DNA from: Streptomyces sp. NBC_00620
Lineage (GTDB): Bacteria > Actinomycetota > Actinomycetes > Streptomycetales > Streptomycetaceae
Direction of reading: 5' to 3'
NCBI RefSeq assembly: GCF_026341825.1
Contig: NZ_JAPENY010000003.1
Coordinates: forward strand, 1,116,001-1,180,000
DNA length: 64,000 nucleotides
Shown: piece by piece, positions 15,760-24,739 of the stretch
How positions within the stretch are numbered: position 1 is the stretch's first letter
Layout of the letters: each line of letters starts with the position of its first letter
Position numbers and translations under genes: made by a program
Notes under the pieces: generated by a model
Database searches by the model: none
Seen by the model: the letters and a program-made list of their open reading frames with translations, nothing else
What the model was told of the DNA's origin: nothing

Positions 15760-17899
15760 ACTGGGCGGCCGGCCAGCCCGTGTTGCCGGTGACGTTCACC
15801 CTCAGGTAGCGCAGGTTCGTTCCGGCGGGCAGGGACACGGTGGCCGTGTTCCCGGTGGCCGGGTCGAAGCGGTAGCCCGCCGAGGCGACGACGGTCGAGT
15901 ACGAGGAGCCGTCCGTGCTGCCCTGCACGGACAGGGTCTGCGTGCGCGCGACCCAGGCCGCGGCGGGCGGGAGTTTCAGAACGACCCGGCGCGCGGCCTG
16001 GGTCGATCCGAGGTCGACCGTCAGGGCCTGTGGGAAGGCGTTGTTGGTGGACTCCCAGTAGGTGTTGGCGTCGCCGTCGACGGCCTTGCCGGGTGTGTAG
16101 ACGTCGACCGAGCCGGTGGCCGTGGCGGGGCGGCCCTTGGCGAGGTTGGTGGTCGGGTCGGGGTTCGGGTTTCCGGAGCCGGGCTGGGGCCAGGCGGAGC
16201 AGTTGGACCAGGTGGTGTCCCAGCCGGAGTTGCCGCCACCGTTGGTGAGGGTGAAGGTGCCGCTCGGGTATGGGCAGTTGTAGACGCCCGCGGCGCCCAC
16301 GCCGGTCGCCTGGACGTTGCTGAACCTCGCGGCGCCCTGCGTCTCGGCCTGGACGACGACGGTGCCGACCCTGCTGACCGTCGCGCCGGTCACGTTCACG
16401 TTGCTCGTCGGGTAGCCGCGCCCGCCGCCCGACACGAACTCGAACGCGCTGTACGGGCTGTCGGTGATCGTGGTGTTGGTGATGTTGACCGTGGCATTGA
16501 TCGCGCTGTCGTACGAGTCGACCCGCAACGCCCCCATCGGGTGGCCCCAGTTGGGGTTCATCGCACCGGCGCGCACGAGCGTGTTGCCGTCGACCGTGAT
16601 GGTGCCGGCCAGCGGGTGGAAGGGGTCGAGGAACTTCTGGTTGGAGATCGCGATGCCGCTGCCGAGCGCGTTGGTGTCGGAGACCAGGTTGTTCCGCACC
16701 GCGATGTCGGTGCCGCCGTAGATCGCGATGCCGTTGGCCAGGTTCGGCTGCGAGATGGTGTTGTTCTCGAAGCTGCTGTTGGTGTCGGGCGAGTTGAGCG
16801 ACCACATGGCGAGCGAGTCGTCGCCCTGGTTGCGCAGGAAGTTGTTGCGGACGCGGACGCCGTGCGCGTTGCCGTTGAGGTTGAGGCCGTCGGCGGTGGT
16901 GTCGAGGATGCGGTTGTTCTCCACGACAAGGTTGTCATTGTTTCCCGTCAGCCAGAGGCCGACCTTGAGGTGCTGGATCCACATTCCGGAGACCGTGGAG
17001 TTCGGGCCCAGGGAGCCGTTGACGAAGTTGTCCGGGTTGGAGTCGACGCGCTCGGTGACCTCGCCGATGACCGCGAAGTCCCTGAGCCGGACGCTTCCGG
17101 AGGAGCTGCTCTGGTCGATGAAGCGCGAGGTGCGCACGACGGAGTACCAGCTGCCCGCGCCCTGGAGGGTGACGTTCTGGACGCCGCTGAGCGAGGAGGT
17201 GATGCGGTAGTCGCCCGGCGGGATCCATACGACTCCCCCTTGTGCGGCGGAGATCGCGTCCCGGAAGGCCTGCGTCGAATCGCCCTGCCCTGTGGGGTCC
17301 GCGCCCCTGTCCGTGACGGACACCGAACCCGCGGGCCTGACGGCGGCAGCGGCGACCTGCTCGAAGTCGGCCACGTCCACGGTGACTTGGGTGGCGGTGG
17401 CCTGGAAGGCGACCTTGTCGCCGGCCTGTACGTTCTGGCCGAGCAGCAGCCGGGCGTTGTCGTAGAAGTGGTGGGTCCTGGCGCCGGCGATCCAGGAGGT
17501 GTCGACGTAGGAGTACTTGGAGGTGACGGCGAGGGTCTTGGCGATCTTGATGCCGTTGACGTACACGTCGAGGGTGCCGGACTGGCCGTCCGGGACGCTG
17601 TAGGAGACGTTCACCGCGTTGGCCGCTCGGGGGACGGTGAACTCGACACGCTGGCCCGCGGTCAGCCGTACGGCCTGCCTTCCGGAGGCCTCCGAGGCAA
17701 GCGTGGCCTGGGTGTAATCGGGCCCGATTCGCGTGCCCGTGGAGGTGGCGGACTCGGCCTCGACGGAGGTGAAGGGGAGGGTGGCGCCCACGGCGGCGAC
17801 CGCGGAGTGGGCCGTGGTGGCGCTGAGCATGCCGGCGGCGAGGGCGACGGTCGCCGCTGCGATTGCTGTTTTTGGCATGCTCCTGTCAGCTCTTGGCAT
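15731..17899 (-). CDS. Secreted GH87-like alpha-glucanase with CBM35 and discoidin domains
   Basis: The product has 722 residues from the ATG at 17899 (AAGGGA ribosome site). A signal peptide (about 1-36) is followed by a CBM35-like beta-sandwich (about 45-170), a parallel beta-helix domain (about 190-560, beginning at the DRGADPTGQGDST pectate-lyase-fold motif) and a C-terminal F5/8 type C (CBM32-like) domain (about 580-722). Asp residues in ADGLN (about 336) and GDDSLA (about 360) are placed as in GH87 mycodextranases/alpha-1,3-glucanases. It should act outside the cell and feed oligosaccharides to the genes upstream in the same direction. Another beta-helix polysaccharidase family is the alternative. 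Confidence 0.7.
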   Translation of the reverse strand: MPRADRSMPKTAIAAATVALAAGMLSATTAHSAVAAVGATLPFTSVEAESATSTGTRIGPDYTQATLASEASGRQAVRLTAGQRVEFTVPRAANAVNVSYSVPDGQSGTLDVYVNGIKIAKTLAVTSKYSYVDTSWIAGARTHHFYDNARLLLGQNVQAGDKVAFQATATQVTVDVADFEQVAAAAVRPAGSVSVTDRGADPTGQGDSTQAFRDAISAAQGGVVWIPPGDYRITSSLSGVQNVTLQGAGSWYSVVRTSRFIDQSSSSGSVRLRDFAVIGEVTERVDSNPDNFVNGSLGPNSTVSGMWIQHLKVGLWLTGNNDNLVVENNRILDTTADGLNLNGNAHGVRVRNNFLRNQGDDSLAMWSLNSPDTNSSFENNTISQPNLANGIAIYGGTDIAVRNNLVSDTNALGSGIAISNQKFLDPFHPLAGTITVDGNTLVRAGAMNPNWGHPMGALRVDSYDSAINATVNITNTTITDSPYSAFEFVSGGGRGYPTSNVNVTGATVSRVGTVVVQAETQGAARFSNVQATGVGAAGVYNCPYPSGTFTLTNGGGNSGWDTTWSNCSAWPQPGSGNPNPDPTTNLAKGRPATATGSVDVYTPGKAVDGDANTYWESTNNAFPQALTVDLGSTQAARRVVLKLPPAAAWVARTQTLSVQGSTDGSSYSTVVASAGYRFDPATGNTATVSLPAGTNLRYLRVNVTGNTGWPAAQFSEVEAYLS

Positions 17900-17963
17900 G
17901 TGCTGATCCCTTTCATCGTGGGGTTGCGGGATAGCGGGGTGGAACGGCGGCCGGGCTGCGGCG

Positions 17964-19574
17964 TCAGGCGCGCAGCCAGGCCGCCGTGTCCTGGGGGAGG
18001 TGGCCCTCGGCGTCCAAGGGGCCGCTGGCGAGGAGGAGTTGGGTGTGGCCGGGGAGTTCGGTGGGGGTGTCGGAGAGGTTGACCACGCAGAGCGTGCCGT
18101 CCGTGCGGGCGAAGGCGAGAACACCTTCGGGGGTGGGCAGCCAGGACAGCGGGCCGTCGCCGAAGCCGGGCTCCGTGCGACGGATGCGGAGCGCCGCGCG
18201 GTAGAGGGCCAGCATCGAGGCGGGGTCGGCTGCCTGGTGGTCGGCCGCGTACGCCGGCCAGTCCGCGGGTTGCGGAAGCCAGGGCTCACCGCCGAAGCCG
18301 GCGTGGGGCGCGTCGGCGGTCCACGGCAGTGGAACCCTGCACCCGTCCCGGCCCGGGTCGGTGCCGCCGGAGCGGAAGTGCATCGGGTCCTGGATGCTCT
18401 CGCGCGGTATCTCCGCCTCGGGCAGGCCGAGTTCCTCGCCCTGGTAGACGTAGACGGCGCCGGGCAGGGCGAGTGAGAGCAGGGCGGCGGCGCGGGCGCG
18501 CCGGGTGCCCAGGGCGAGGTCGCTGGGGGTGCCGAAGGCCTTGGTGGCGAAGTCGAAGCCGGTGTCGGTGCGGCCGTAGCGGGTGACCGTGCGTGTCACG
18601 TCGTGGTTGCACAGGACCCAGGTGGCGGGCGCACCGACCGGGGCGTGCTCGGCGAGGGTCTCGTCGATCGACGTACGCAGCCGTCCGGCGTCCCAAGGGC
18701 AGGACAGGAAGGAGAAGTTGAAGGCGGTGTGCAGTTCGTCCGGGCGGAGGTAGCGGGCGAAGCGCTCGGTATCAGGGAGCCAGACCTCACCTACGAAGAT
18801 GCCGTCGTAGGCGTCGGCGACCGCACGCCAGGAGCGGTAGATGTCGTGGAGTTCGTCGCGGTCGACGAAGGGGTGCGGGTCGCGGCCCTCGACGAAGTCG
18901 GGGAGGCCCGGGTCCTTCGCGGGCAGCGCGGCCGAGTCGATGCGGACGCCGGCCACGCCCCGCTCGAACCAGAAGCGCAGGACGTCCTCGTGTTCCTGCC
19001 GGACCGCCGGGTGCGCCCAGTTGAGGTCGGGCTGCTCGGGCGTGAACAGGTGGAGGTACCAGTCGCCGTCGGGCAGCCGGGTCCAGACAGGCTCGGTGGA
19101 GCCCGCGAACTGGGACGGCCAGTCGTTGGGCGGGAGTTCGCCGTGTTCGCCGCGTCCGGGGCGGAAGTGGAACAGCTCGCGCTCCGGGCTGCCGGGCCCT
19201 GCCGCGAGGGCGGCGCGGAACCAGGCGTGCTGGTCGGAGACATGGTTCGGCACGATGTCGACGAGGGTGCGGATGCCCAGCTCCCGCGCTTCGGCGATGA
19301 GTTTCTCCGCCTCGGCGAGGGTTCCGAAGGCCGGGTCGATGGAGCGGTAGTCGGCGACGTCGTATCCGCCGTCGGCCATGGGTGACAGGTACCACGGGTT
19401 GAACCACAGGGCGTCCACGCCGAGTTCGGCGAGGTAGGGGAGTTTGGCGCGGACGCCCGCGAGGTCGCCGGTGCCGTCGCCGTCGCCGTCCGCGAAGCTG
19501 CGGACGTACACCTGGTAGATGACGGCGGAGCGCCACCATTCGCCCTGAGTGCGGGCAGGGGAATGCTGTCCCAC
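17964..19574 (-). CDS. aglA: GH13 alpha-glucosidase (oligo-1,6/alpha-1,4 type)
   Basis: This 536-residue cytoplasmic enzyme lacks a signal peptide. Catalytic residues are visible: nucleophile D213 in GVRIDSA, acid/base E263 in VGEVWLP and D325 in CNHDVTR. The N-terminal WWRSAVIYQVYVRSFAD is typical of GH13 alpha-glucosidases. It sits directly after the sugar importer genes and should cut imported alpha-linked oligosaccharides to glucose. Confidence 0.88.
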   Translation of the reverse strand: MGQHSPARTQGEWWRSAVIYQVYVRSFADGDGDGTGDLAGVRAKLPYLAELGVDALWFNPWYLSPMADGGYDVADYRSIDPAFGTLAEAEKLIAEARELGIRTLVDIVPNHVSDQHAWFRAALAAGPGSPERELFHFRPGRGEHGELPPNDWPSQFAGSTEPVWTRLPDGDWYLHLFTPEQPDLNWAHPAVRQEHEDVLRFWFERGVAGVRIDSAALPAKDPGLPDFVEGRDPHPFVDRDELHDIYRSWRAVADAYDGIFVGEVWLPDTERFARYLRPDELHTAFNFSFLSCPWDAGRLRTSIDETLAEHAPVGAPATWVLCNHDVTRTVTRYGRTDTGFDFATKAFGTPSDLALGTRRARAAALLSLALPGAVYVYQGEELGLPEAEIPRESIQDPMHFRSGGTDPGRDGCRVPLPWTADAPHAGFGGEPWLPQPADWPAYAADHQAADPASMLALYRAALRIRRTEPGFGDGPLSWLPTPEGVLAFARTDGTLCVVNLSDTPTELPGHTQLLLASGPLDAEGHLPQDTAAWLRA

Positions 19575-19613
19575 GGTGCCTACCTTTCTGTGAAGCTCTG
19601 GAAGGGGTGGGGG

Positions 19614-20489
19614 TCAGCCCTTCGTGCTGCCCGCGCTGATCCCGGCGATGATGTGCCGCTGGAACACCAGGAACATCGCCACCATGGGGATGCTCGCGAT
19701 CACCATCGAGGCGAGCAGCACGGTCAGCGGGATGTTCTGCGACAGCTGGACGAGGGCCACGCTGATGGGCTGTTTGTCGGTGTCGGAGAAGACCATCAGC
19801 GGCCAGAGGAAGTCCTGCCAGACGGCGACAAGGGCGAAGATCGACACGACTCCCAGGACCGGCCTGGACATGGGCAGCACGATCGACCAGAGGGTGCGCA
19901 GCCGTCCGGCGCCGTCGATCTCGGCGGCCTCCAGGACGTCGCGCGGGATCTGGTCGAAGAAGCGCTTGAGGAGGTAGAGGTTGAAGGCGTTGGCCACGGC
20001 CGGCAGCCAGATGCCGAGCGGGTCGTTGAGCAGGCTGGTGTGGATCAGCGGGAGGTCGGCGACGGTCAGGTACTTCGGGACGACCAGTGCCTGCGCCGGG
20101 ACCATCAGGGTGGCGAGGATGCCGCCGAGGATGATCTTTCCGAAGGCGGGCTTCAGCCTGGACAGGGCGTACGCGGCGGCCGTGCAGAAGACGAGTTGGA
20201 GGATCCAGGCGCCGGTGGCCTGCACCACCGTGTTCCAGAGGTGGGTGGGCAGGTCCATCAGGTCCCAGGCATCGGTGTAGCCGGTGAGGCTCCACTTGTC
20301 GGGGACGAGCGTCGGGGGTGTGCGGGTGACCTCGTCCGGCGACTTCATGGCGCCGGTGACCATCCAGTAGACGGGGAAGAGGAAGGCGAGCGCGAAGAGC
20401 AGGACGATGCCCGAGAAGACCGTCCAGTAGAGGGTCTTGCCTCGGCGGCGGGCCAGGGTGAGCGGTGAGACGAGCGTGCGGGTGCTCAT
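19614..20489 (-). CDS. aglG: Carbohydrate ABC importer permease (MalG/AglG type)
   Basis: The protein has 291 residues, with six membrane helices and the EAA loop EAAEIDGAGRLRTLWSIVLP. It starts in an overlap with the preceding permease gene. It forms the inner-membrane channel for alpha-glucosides. Confidence 0.87.
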   Translation of the reverse strand: MSTRTLVSPLTLARRRGKTLYWTVFSGIVLLFALAFLFPVYWMVTGAMKSPDEVTRTPPTLVPDKWSLTGYTDAWDLMDLPTHLWNTVVQATGAWILQLVFCTAAAYALSRLKPAFGKIILGGILATLMVPAQALVVPKYLTVADLPLIHTSLLNDPLGIWLPAVANAFNLYLLKRFFDQIPRDVLEAAEIDGAGRLRTLWSIVLPMSRPVLGVVSIFALVAVWQDFLWPLMVFSDTDKQPISVALVQLSQNIPLTVLLASMVIASIPMVAMFLVFQRHIIAGISAGSTKG

Positions 20490-21448
20490 GAGTCCTCACC
20501 TCCGGAACTGGTCAGCTTCAGATAGAGCGCGGAGAAGGCGCTGAGCAGGACGAGGAGCATGACGCTCAGGGCGCAGGCTCCGCCGAAGTCGTTGTAGAGG
20601 AAGGCGTACTTGTAGATCAGGTACAGGACCGTCACGGTCGAGTTCTCCGGGCCGCCGCCCGTGATGACGAACGGTTCCGTGAAGATCTGCATGGTGGCGA
20701 TGATCTGCAGCAGCATCAGCATGAGGATGATGAAGCGGGTCTGCGGGATCGTCACATGGCGGACGCGCTGCCAGATGTTCGCGCCGTCCAGCTCGGCCGC
20801 CTCGTACAGCTCACCGGGGATGCTCTGCAGCGCGGCCAGGTAGATGAGGACGGTGCCGCCGAGGTTGGCCCAGGTGGCGACGATGACCAGCGATACGAGG
20901 GCGGTGTCGGCGCCGTTGGACCAGTTCGAGGTGGGCAGGTGCAGGAAGCGCAGCGCCTCGTTCGCCAGGCCCGCTCCGGGATCGTAGAACCACTTCCAGA
21001 GCAGGGCGCTGACCACCGGCGGGATCATCACCGGCAGATAGACCACGACTCTGAAGAAGGCTTTCGCGTGCCGGAGTTCGTTCAGCACCAGCGCCATCAC
21101 GAAGGGGACGGCGAAGCCGATGAGCAGGGCGAGGAGCGTGAAGGTCAGGGTGTTGCGCCAGGCTGCCGTGAACTCCGGGTCGTGGAAGACGCGGGTGAAG
21201 TTCTCGGTGCCGACCCACTCCGCCTCCGCCCCTGGCGTGTACTTCTGGAAGGCGATCACGACCGCGCGGATCGCCGGGTACCACGAGAACAGCGCGAAGC
21301 AGAGCAGGCCGCCGACGAGGAAGGCGTACGCGCGGGACTGGTCGGCCAGGCGCCGCCGCAGCGGCGGCCGTTGGCGTCCGGGCCTGGGTGCCTCCACCGG
21401 CCGTACAGTCGTCGGTGGAGGCACCGCGGGCTTCGATGCGGTCTTCAT
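20486..21448 (-). CDS. aglF: Carbohydrate ABC importer permease (MalF/AglF type)
   Basis: The protein has 320 residues, six membrane helices and the EAA loop EAAELDGANIWQRVRHVTIP. The N-terminal 35 residues are basic and Pro-rich. It lies just after the binding-protein gene and overlaps the next permease by four bases. No ATPase gene is present in this unit, which is usual for Streptomyces sugar importers that share MsiK. Confidence 0.87.
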   Translation of the reverse strand: MKTASKPAVPPPTTVRPVEAPRPGRQRPPLRRRLADQSRAYAFLVGGLLCFALFSWYPAIRAVVIAFQKYTPGAEAEWVGTENFTRVFHDPEFTAAWRNTLTFTLLALLIGFAVPFVMALVLNELRHAKAFFRVVVYLPVMIPPVVSALLWKWFYDPGAGLANEALRFLHLPTSNWSNGADTALVSLVIVATWANLGGTVLIYLAALQSIPGELYEAAELDGANIWQRVRHVTIPQTRFIILMLMLLQIIATMQIFTEPFVITGGGPENSTVTVLYLIYKYAFLYNDFGGACALSVMLLVLLSAFSALYLKLTSSGGEDS

Positions 21449-21456
21449 GAACGGTG

Positions 21457-22806
21457 TCAGCCCCGGGCCAGAATGGAGTCGATCTTGCCGGACGCGTCGC
21501 TCAGGAGCTTGTCGATGTCGGCGTCCTTCTTGGTGAGCACCGCAGAGACGGCGCCGTCCAGGACGGAGTAGATCTGCTGGGCCTGCGGCGGCTCGATCTT
21601 CATGTCCAGGCTCTGGTTGCCGTCGAGGAAGGCCTGGTAGTTCTCCACCGGGACGTTGGCGTTGGCTTCCTTGACCTGCTGGTCCTTCTCGTCGGCCGCG
21701 CCGGTGAACAGGCGGGGCTCGGGCAGGCCGACGGGCGCGTCGTTCTGCTTGGCGCGGGCGTAGTCACCGAGGAAGCCGTCGCCGGGGGTGAGGAACATCG
21801 AGTCGAGCCACTTCAGGCCCGCCTTGATCTGCTCCGGCGTCGCCTTCTTGTTGAACATGTAGCCGTCGCCGCCGACGAGCGTGCCGTTGCCGCCGGGCAT
21901 GGGCGCGAGGGCGAGGTCGTTGTAGTTGCCGCCCTTCTCCTTGACCAGGATCGGGATGTTGTCCGGCGCGGAGAGGTACATGCCGAGCTTCCCGGAGCCC
22001 ATCATCTGCTGGACGTCATTGAGGATGAGGAGCTGCTTGGTGCCCATGGAGTTGTCGGTCCAGCGCATGTCCTTGAGGTTCTGCAGGACGGCCTTGCCCT
22101 CGGGGGTGTCGACGTTGGCCTTCTTGCCGTCCTCGCTGACGACGTCGCCGCCCTGCGAGTAGAGCTCGGCGGTGAAGTGCCAGCCGCCCTGGTTCTGGGC
22201 GCTGTAGTCGGCGTATCCGACGGTGCCGTTGCCGAGCCCGGCTATCGCCTTGGCGGCCGTGCGCAGCTCCTCCCAGGTGGCCGGGGGCTTGTCGGGGTCG
22301 AGGCCCGCGTCCTTGAAGAGCTTCTTGTTGTAGATCAGGCCCATCGAGTAACCGGTGCGCGGGACGCCGTAGATCTTGCCGTCGACGGTGTAGATGTCGC
22401 GCAACTGCTGCTGGATGGTGTCGTAGCTCTTGAGGTCCTTGACGTAACTCGTGATGTCCGCGGCCTGGTTGATGTCCACGACATGCTTGGCATCGGTGAA
22501 GTAGGTGTAGAAGACGTCCTCCATCTGGCCGCCGGCCAGCTTGGCGTCGAACGTCTTGGGGTCCTGACACGGGAACGCGTCATGCGCGACGACGTCGATG
22601 GTCGGGTTGGCCTTCTCGAAGGCCTTGATGTCCGCCTCGAAGAACGAGCGGTCGACCTTGGCGCTCTTGGGCGGCATGCAGTTGACGGTGATGCTGGTCT
22701 TGCCGTCGGCCGCGTCGTCGTCGCCCGAACCGCAAGCGGTGGCGGTGAGCGCGAAAGAACACGCCATGAGCGTGATGAAGGTACGGCGGAACCCGGTGCT
22801 TCTCAT
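21457..22806 (-). CDS. aglE: Alpha-glucoside-binding lipoprotein (AglE type)
   Basis: The start at 22806 gives 449 residues with a lipoprotein signal ending at ATACGSG. The fold is that of family 1 sugar-binding proteins (VPRTGYSMGLIYNKKLF). It captures oligosaccharide outside the membrane for the two permeases that follow. It is the first gene of the aglEFGA-like unit; a 23-bp inverted repeat lies about 90 bases upstream. Confidence 0.87.
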   Translation of the reverse strand: MRSTGFRRTFITLMACSFALTATACGSGDDDAADGKTSITVNCMPPKSAKVDRSFFEADIKAFEKANPTIDVVAHDAFPCQDPKTFDAKLAGGQMEDVFYTYFTDAKHVVDINQAADITSYVKDLKSYDTIQQQLRDIYTVDGKIYGVPRTGYSMGLIYNKKLFKDAGLDPDKPPATWEELRTAAKAIAGLGNGTVGYADYSAQNQGGWHFTAELYSQGGDVVSEDGKKANVDTPEGKAVLQNLKDMRWTDNSMGTKQLLILNDVQQMMGSGKLGMYLSAPDNIPILVKEKGGNYNDLALAPMPGGNGTLVGGDGYMFNKKATPEQIKAGLKWLDSMFLTPGDGFLGDYARAKQNDAPVGLPEPRLFTGAADEKDQQVKEANANVPVENYQAFLDGNQSLDMKIEPPQAQQIYSVLDGAVSAVLTKKDADIDKLLSDASGKIDSILARG

Positions 22807-22892
22807 CGGTGGACCCCTTTGGGCAGGAGCGGGTGGAACCCTTTTGGCAACCCGTGGCCTGGAGCGGTGGGCGCCGCACACTCAAGCACCGA

Positions 22893-22915
22893 CGACATCG
22901 GTTCGCAAGATGTCG
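22893..22915. promoter_or_regulatory. Inverted repeat upstream of the alpha-glucoside operon
   Basis: CGACATC-N9-GATGTCG is a perfect 7-bp inverted repeat in the 145-base gap between the lacI-type and binding-protein genes. The centre contains CGCAAGAT (22904-22911), an octamer that also occurs upstream of the lacI-type gene at 23965-23972, so both may be sites of the same repressor. Confidence 0.45.
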
Positions 22916-22951
22916 CGCAGAATATGGAATTATTTGACAGTCACCTGTTGC

Positions 22952-23950
22952 TCAGTGGCGCGGCGCTTGCGCTGTCGAACCACGCACCACCAACTCCGGC
23001 TCGAACAGCAGCTCTTCGGCGGTGACACTGCTGCCGCCGATCTGAGCGTTCAGCAGCTCGACGGCCGCGCGCCCCATGGCCTCGATGGGCTGGCGCACGG
23101 TGGTCAGCGGCGGCTCGGTGCAGTTCATGAACGCCGAGTCGTCGTAGCCGACCACGGAGACCTCGCCGGGGACGGTGAGTCCCTTGCGGCGGGCGGCCCG
23201 TACGGCGCCGAGGGCGAGGGGGTCGCTGGCGCAGATGATGCCGGTGACGCCCCGGTCGAGCAGCCGGGTGGCCGCGGCCTGGCCGCCCTCGAGGGAGAAC
23301 ATGGCCCGGGCGACGTGCTCGTCGGGCAGGTCGGGGGCGAGCACGCGGGCCGCCGCGAGCTTGCGCCCCGAGGGCATGTGGTCACCGGGGCCGAGGACGA
23401 GACCGATGCGCTCGTGGCCGAGCGAGTCCAGGTGGCGCCAGGCCTGTTCGACGGCGACGGCGTCGTCGCAGGAGACGCACGGGAACCCGAGGTGCTCGAT
23501 GGCCGCGTTCACCAGCACCACCGGGATGTTGCGGTCGGCGAGCTGCCGGTAGTGGTCGTGCGGCGCGTCCGCCTGCGCGTACAGACCGCCCGCGAACACC
23601 ACGCCGGACACCTGCTGTTGGAGCAGCAGCTCCACGTAGTCCGCCTCGGAGACGCCGCCCTTGGTCTGGGTGCACAGCACCGGGGTGAGTCCGAGCTGGG
23701 CGAGCGCGCCGCCGATCACTTCGGCGAACGCCGGGAAGATCGGGTTCTGCAGCTCGGGCAGCACGAGGCCGACGAGGCGGGCGCGTTCACCGCGCAGCTG
23801 CGTGGGCCTCTCGTAGCCGAGCACGTCCAGCGCGGAGAGAACCGCCTGCCGAGTGGAATCGGAGACTCCGGGCTTGCCGTTGAGCACCCGGCTGACCGTG
23901 GCCTCGCTGACCCCGACCTTCTTCGCCACCTGAGCAAGTCGTCGCGTCAT
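22952..23950 (-). CDS. LacI-family repressor of the alpha-glucan unit
   Basis: The protein has 332 residues, with an N-terminal LacI HTH and hinge (LAQVAKKVGVSEATVSRVLNGKPGVS) followed by a periplasmic-binding-like effector domain. It lies just upstream of, and in the same direction as, the importer and hydrolase genes, and should repress them until an alpha-glucoside binds. Its own upstream region carries possible operator half-sites. Confidence 0.88.
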   Translation of the reverse strand: MTRRLAQVAKKVGVSEATVSRVLNGKPGVSDSTRQAVLSALDVLGYERPTQLRGERARLVGLVLPELQNPIFPAFAEVIGGALAQLGLTPVLCTQTKGGVSEADYVELLLQQQVSGVVFAGGLYAQADAPHDHYRQLADRNIPVVLVNAAIEHLGFPCVSCDDAVAVEQAWRHLDSLGHERIGLVLGPGDHMPSGRKLAAARVLAPDLPDEHVARAMFSLEGGQAAATRLLDRGVTGIICASDPLALGAVRAARRKGLTVPGEVSVVGYDDSAFMNCTEPPLTTVRQPIEAMGRAAVELLNAQIGGSSVTAEELLFEPELVVRGSTAQAPRH

Positions 23951-23964
23951 GCGCGCAAGAATAG

Positions 23965-23987
23965 CGCAAGATATGCAAACGGCTTGC
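23965..23987. promoter_or_regulatory. Possible LacI operator upstream of its own gene
   Basis: GCAAACGGCTTGC (23975-23987) has GCAA/TTGC arms like many LacI-family operators and is preceded by CGCAAGAT, the octamer shared with the site at 22904-22911. The location, 15-37 bases upstream of the start, fits autorepression. Confidence 0.45.
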
Positions 23988-24060
23988 GTAAAGTGCGACT
24001 TCTCAGCCGCGCTTTACGCCGACCTCGGCCCGTCGCCCGCGTCGGAACACAGTCTTCCAT

Positions 24061-24624
24061 TCAGTCCCGGCAGTCGTGCGCCCAGGTCCGAATGGCCCGC
24101 GGGCGTCCCTTCGTCACGACGTCGAGCGGCGGCTCGTCCGTGGGGTGGTAGCCGGCGGAGCGGGCGACCGAGATGCTGGCGGCGTTCTCCGTCGCGATGC
24201 CCAGCGTCACTCGGGGCAGGCCGAGGTCGTGGTGCGCGTAGTCCGTCAGGAGCCTCAGAGCCCGGGAACCCAGGCGCTGACCGCGGTGGGCGGACCCGAC
24301 GGTGTAGCCCAGGCTTACGGCGGGGTCGTCGGGGTTCTTGCGGAACAGGAGGACCTCGCCCAGCGGCAGGGCGCCGTCGGCGGTGATGGCCAGCCGCAGG
24401 CTCATGCCGTCGGCGCGCGCCTGCCGGGCTCGGGCCAGATAGGCGCGGGCCGCGGCCGCGTCGAAAGGTGAGGCCAGAGGGGTCCAGTACGCGATGTCCC
24501 GGTCGTCGAACAGCTCGGCCATGACGGGCAGATCCGCGTCGGTCCATTCCCGCAGGACGAGGCCTTCACCGGTCAGCCGGACCTGTGCGGCGAAGGTGAG
24601 GCGGGTGGTGTTGTCGCTGATCAT
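24061..24624 (-). CDS. GNAT-family N-acetyltransferase (RimJ/RimL-like)
   Basis: This 187-residue GNAT enzyme moves an acetyl group from acetyl-CoA to an amine or protein N-terminus; the acceptor is unknown. The acetyl-CoA loop is AHRGQRLGSRAL and the C-terminal beta-bulge region is ENAASISVARSAGY. It is monocistronic by appearance, with a GC-rich hairpin separating it from the protease gene upstream. Confidence 0.8.
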   Translation of the reverse strand: MISDNTTRLTFAAQVRLTGEGLVLREWTDADLPVMAELFDDRDIAYWTPLASPFDAAAARAYLARARQARADGMSLRLAITADGALPLGEVLLFRKNPDDPAVSLGYTVGSAHRGQRLGSRALRLLTDYAHHDLGLPRVTLGIATENAASISVARSAGYHPTDEPPLDVVTKGRPRAIRTWAHDCRD

Positions 24625-24681
24625 CAGGGGCGCCTTCCTGTCGTGGAGGATGTCGCGGAGTGCGGGCGGCGGGCGCACAGC

Positions 24682-24717
24682 GGCCCCCGGCACGCCGGGG
24701 CGCCGGGGCCGGGGGCC
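24682..24717 (-). terminator. GC-rich hairpin after the M6 protease gene
   Basis: GGCCCCCGGC (24682-24691) pairs with GCCGGGGGCC (24708-24717) across a 16-base loop. It begins 22 bases after the protease stop. There is no T-run, as is usual in Streptomyces. Confidence 0.5.
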
Positions 24718-24739
24718 TGACTGAGTAGTCGTTCAAGGG

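Noticed and set aside
15683..18082. 799-codon plus-strand frame across the beta-helix hydrolase gene
   Set aside because: Product is Gly/Val/Arg/Asp-rich without domains and lies antisense to a well-defined secreted enzyme.
21454..23025. Long plus-strand frame opposite the sugar-binding lipoprotein gene
   Set aside because: Antisense shadow: no family resemblance and a biased composition, while the minus strand encodes a complete lipoprotein.
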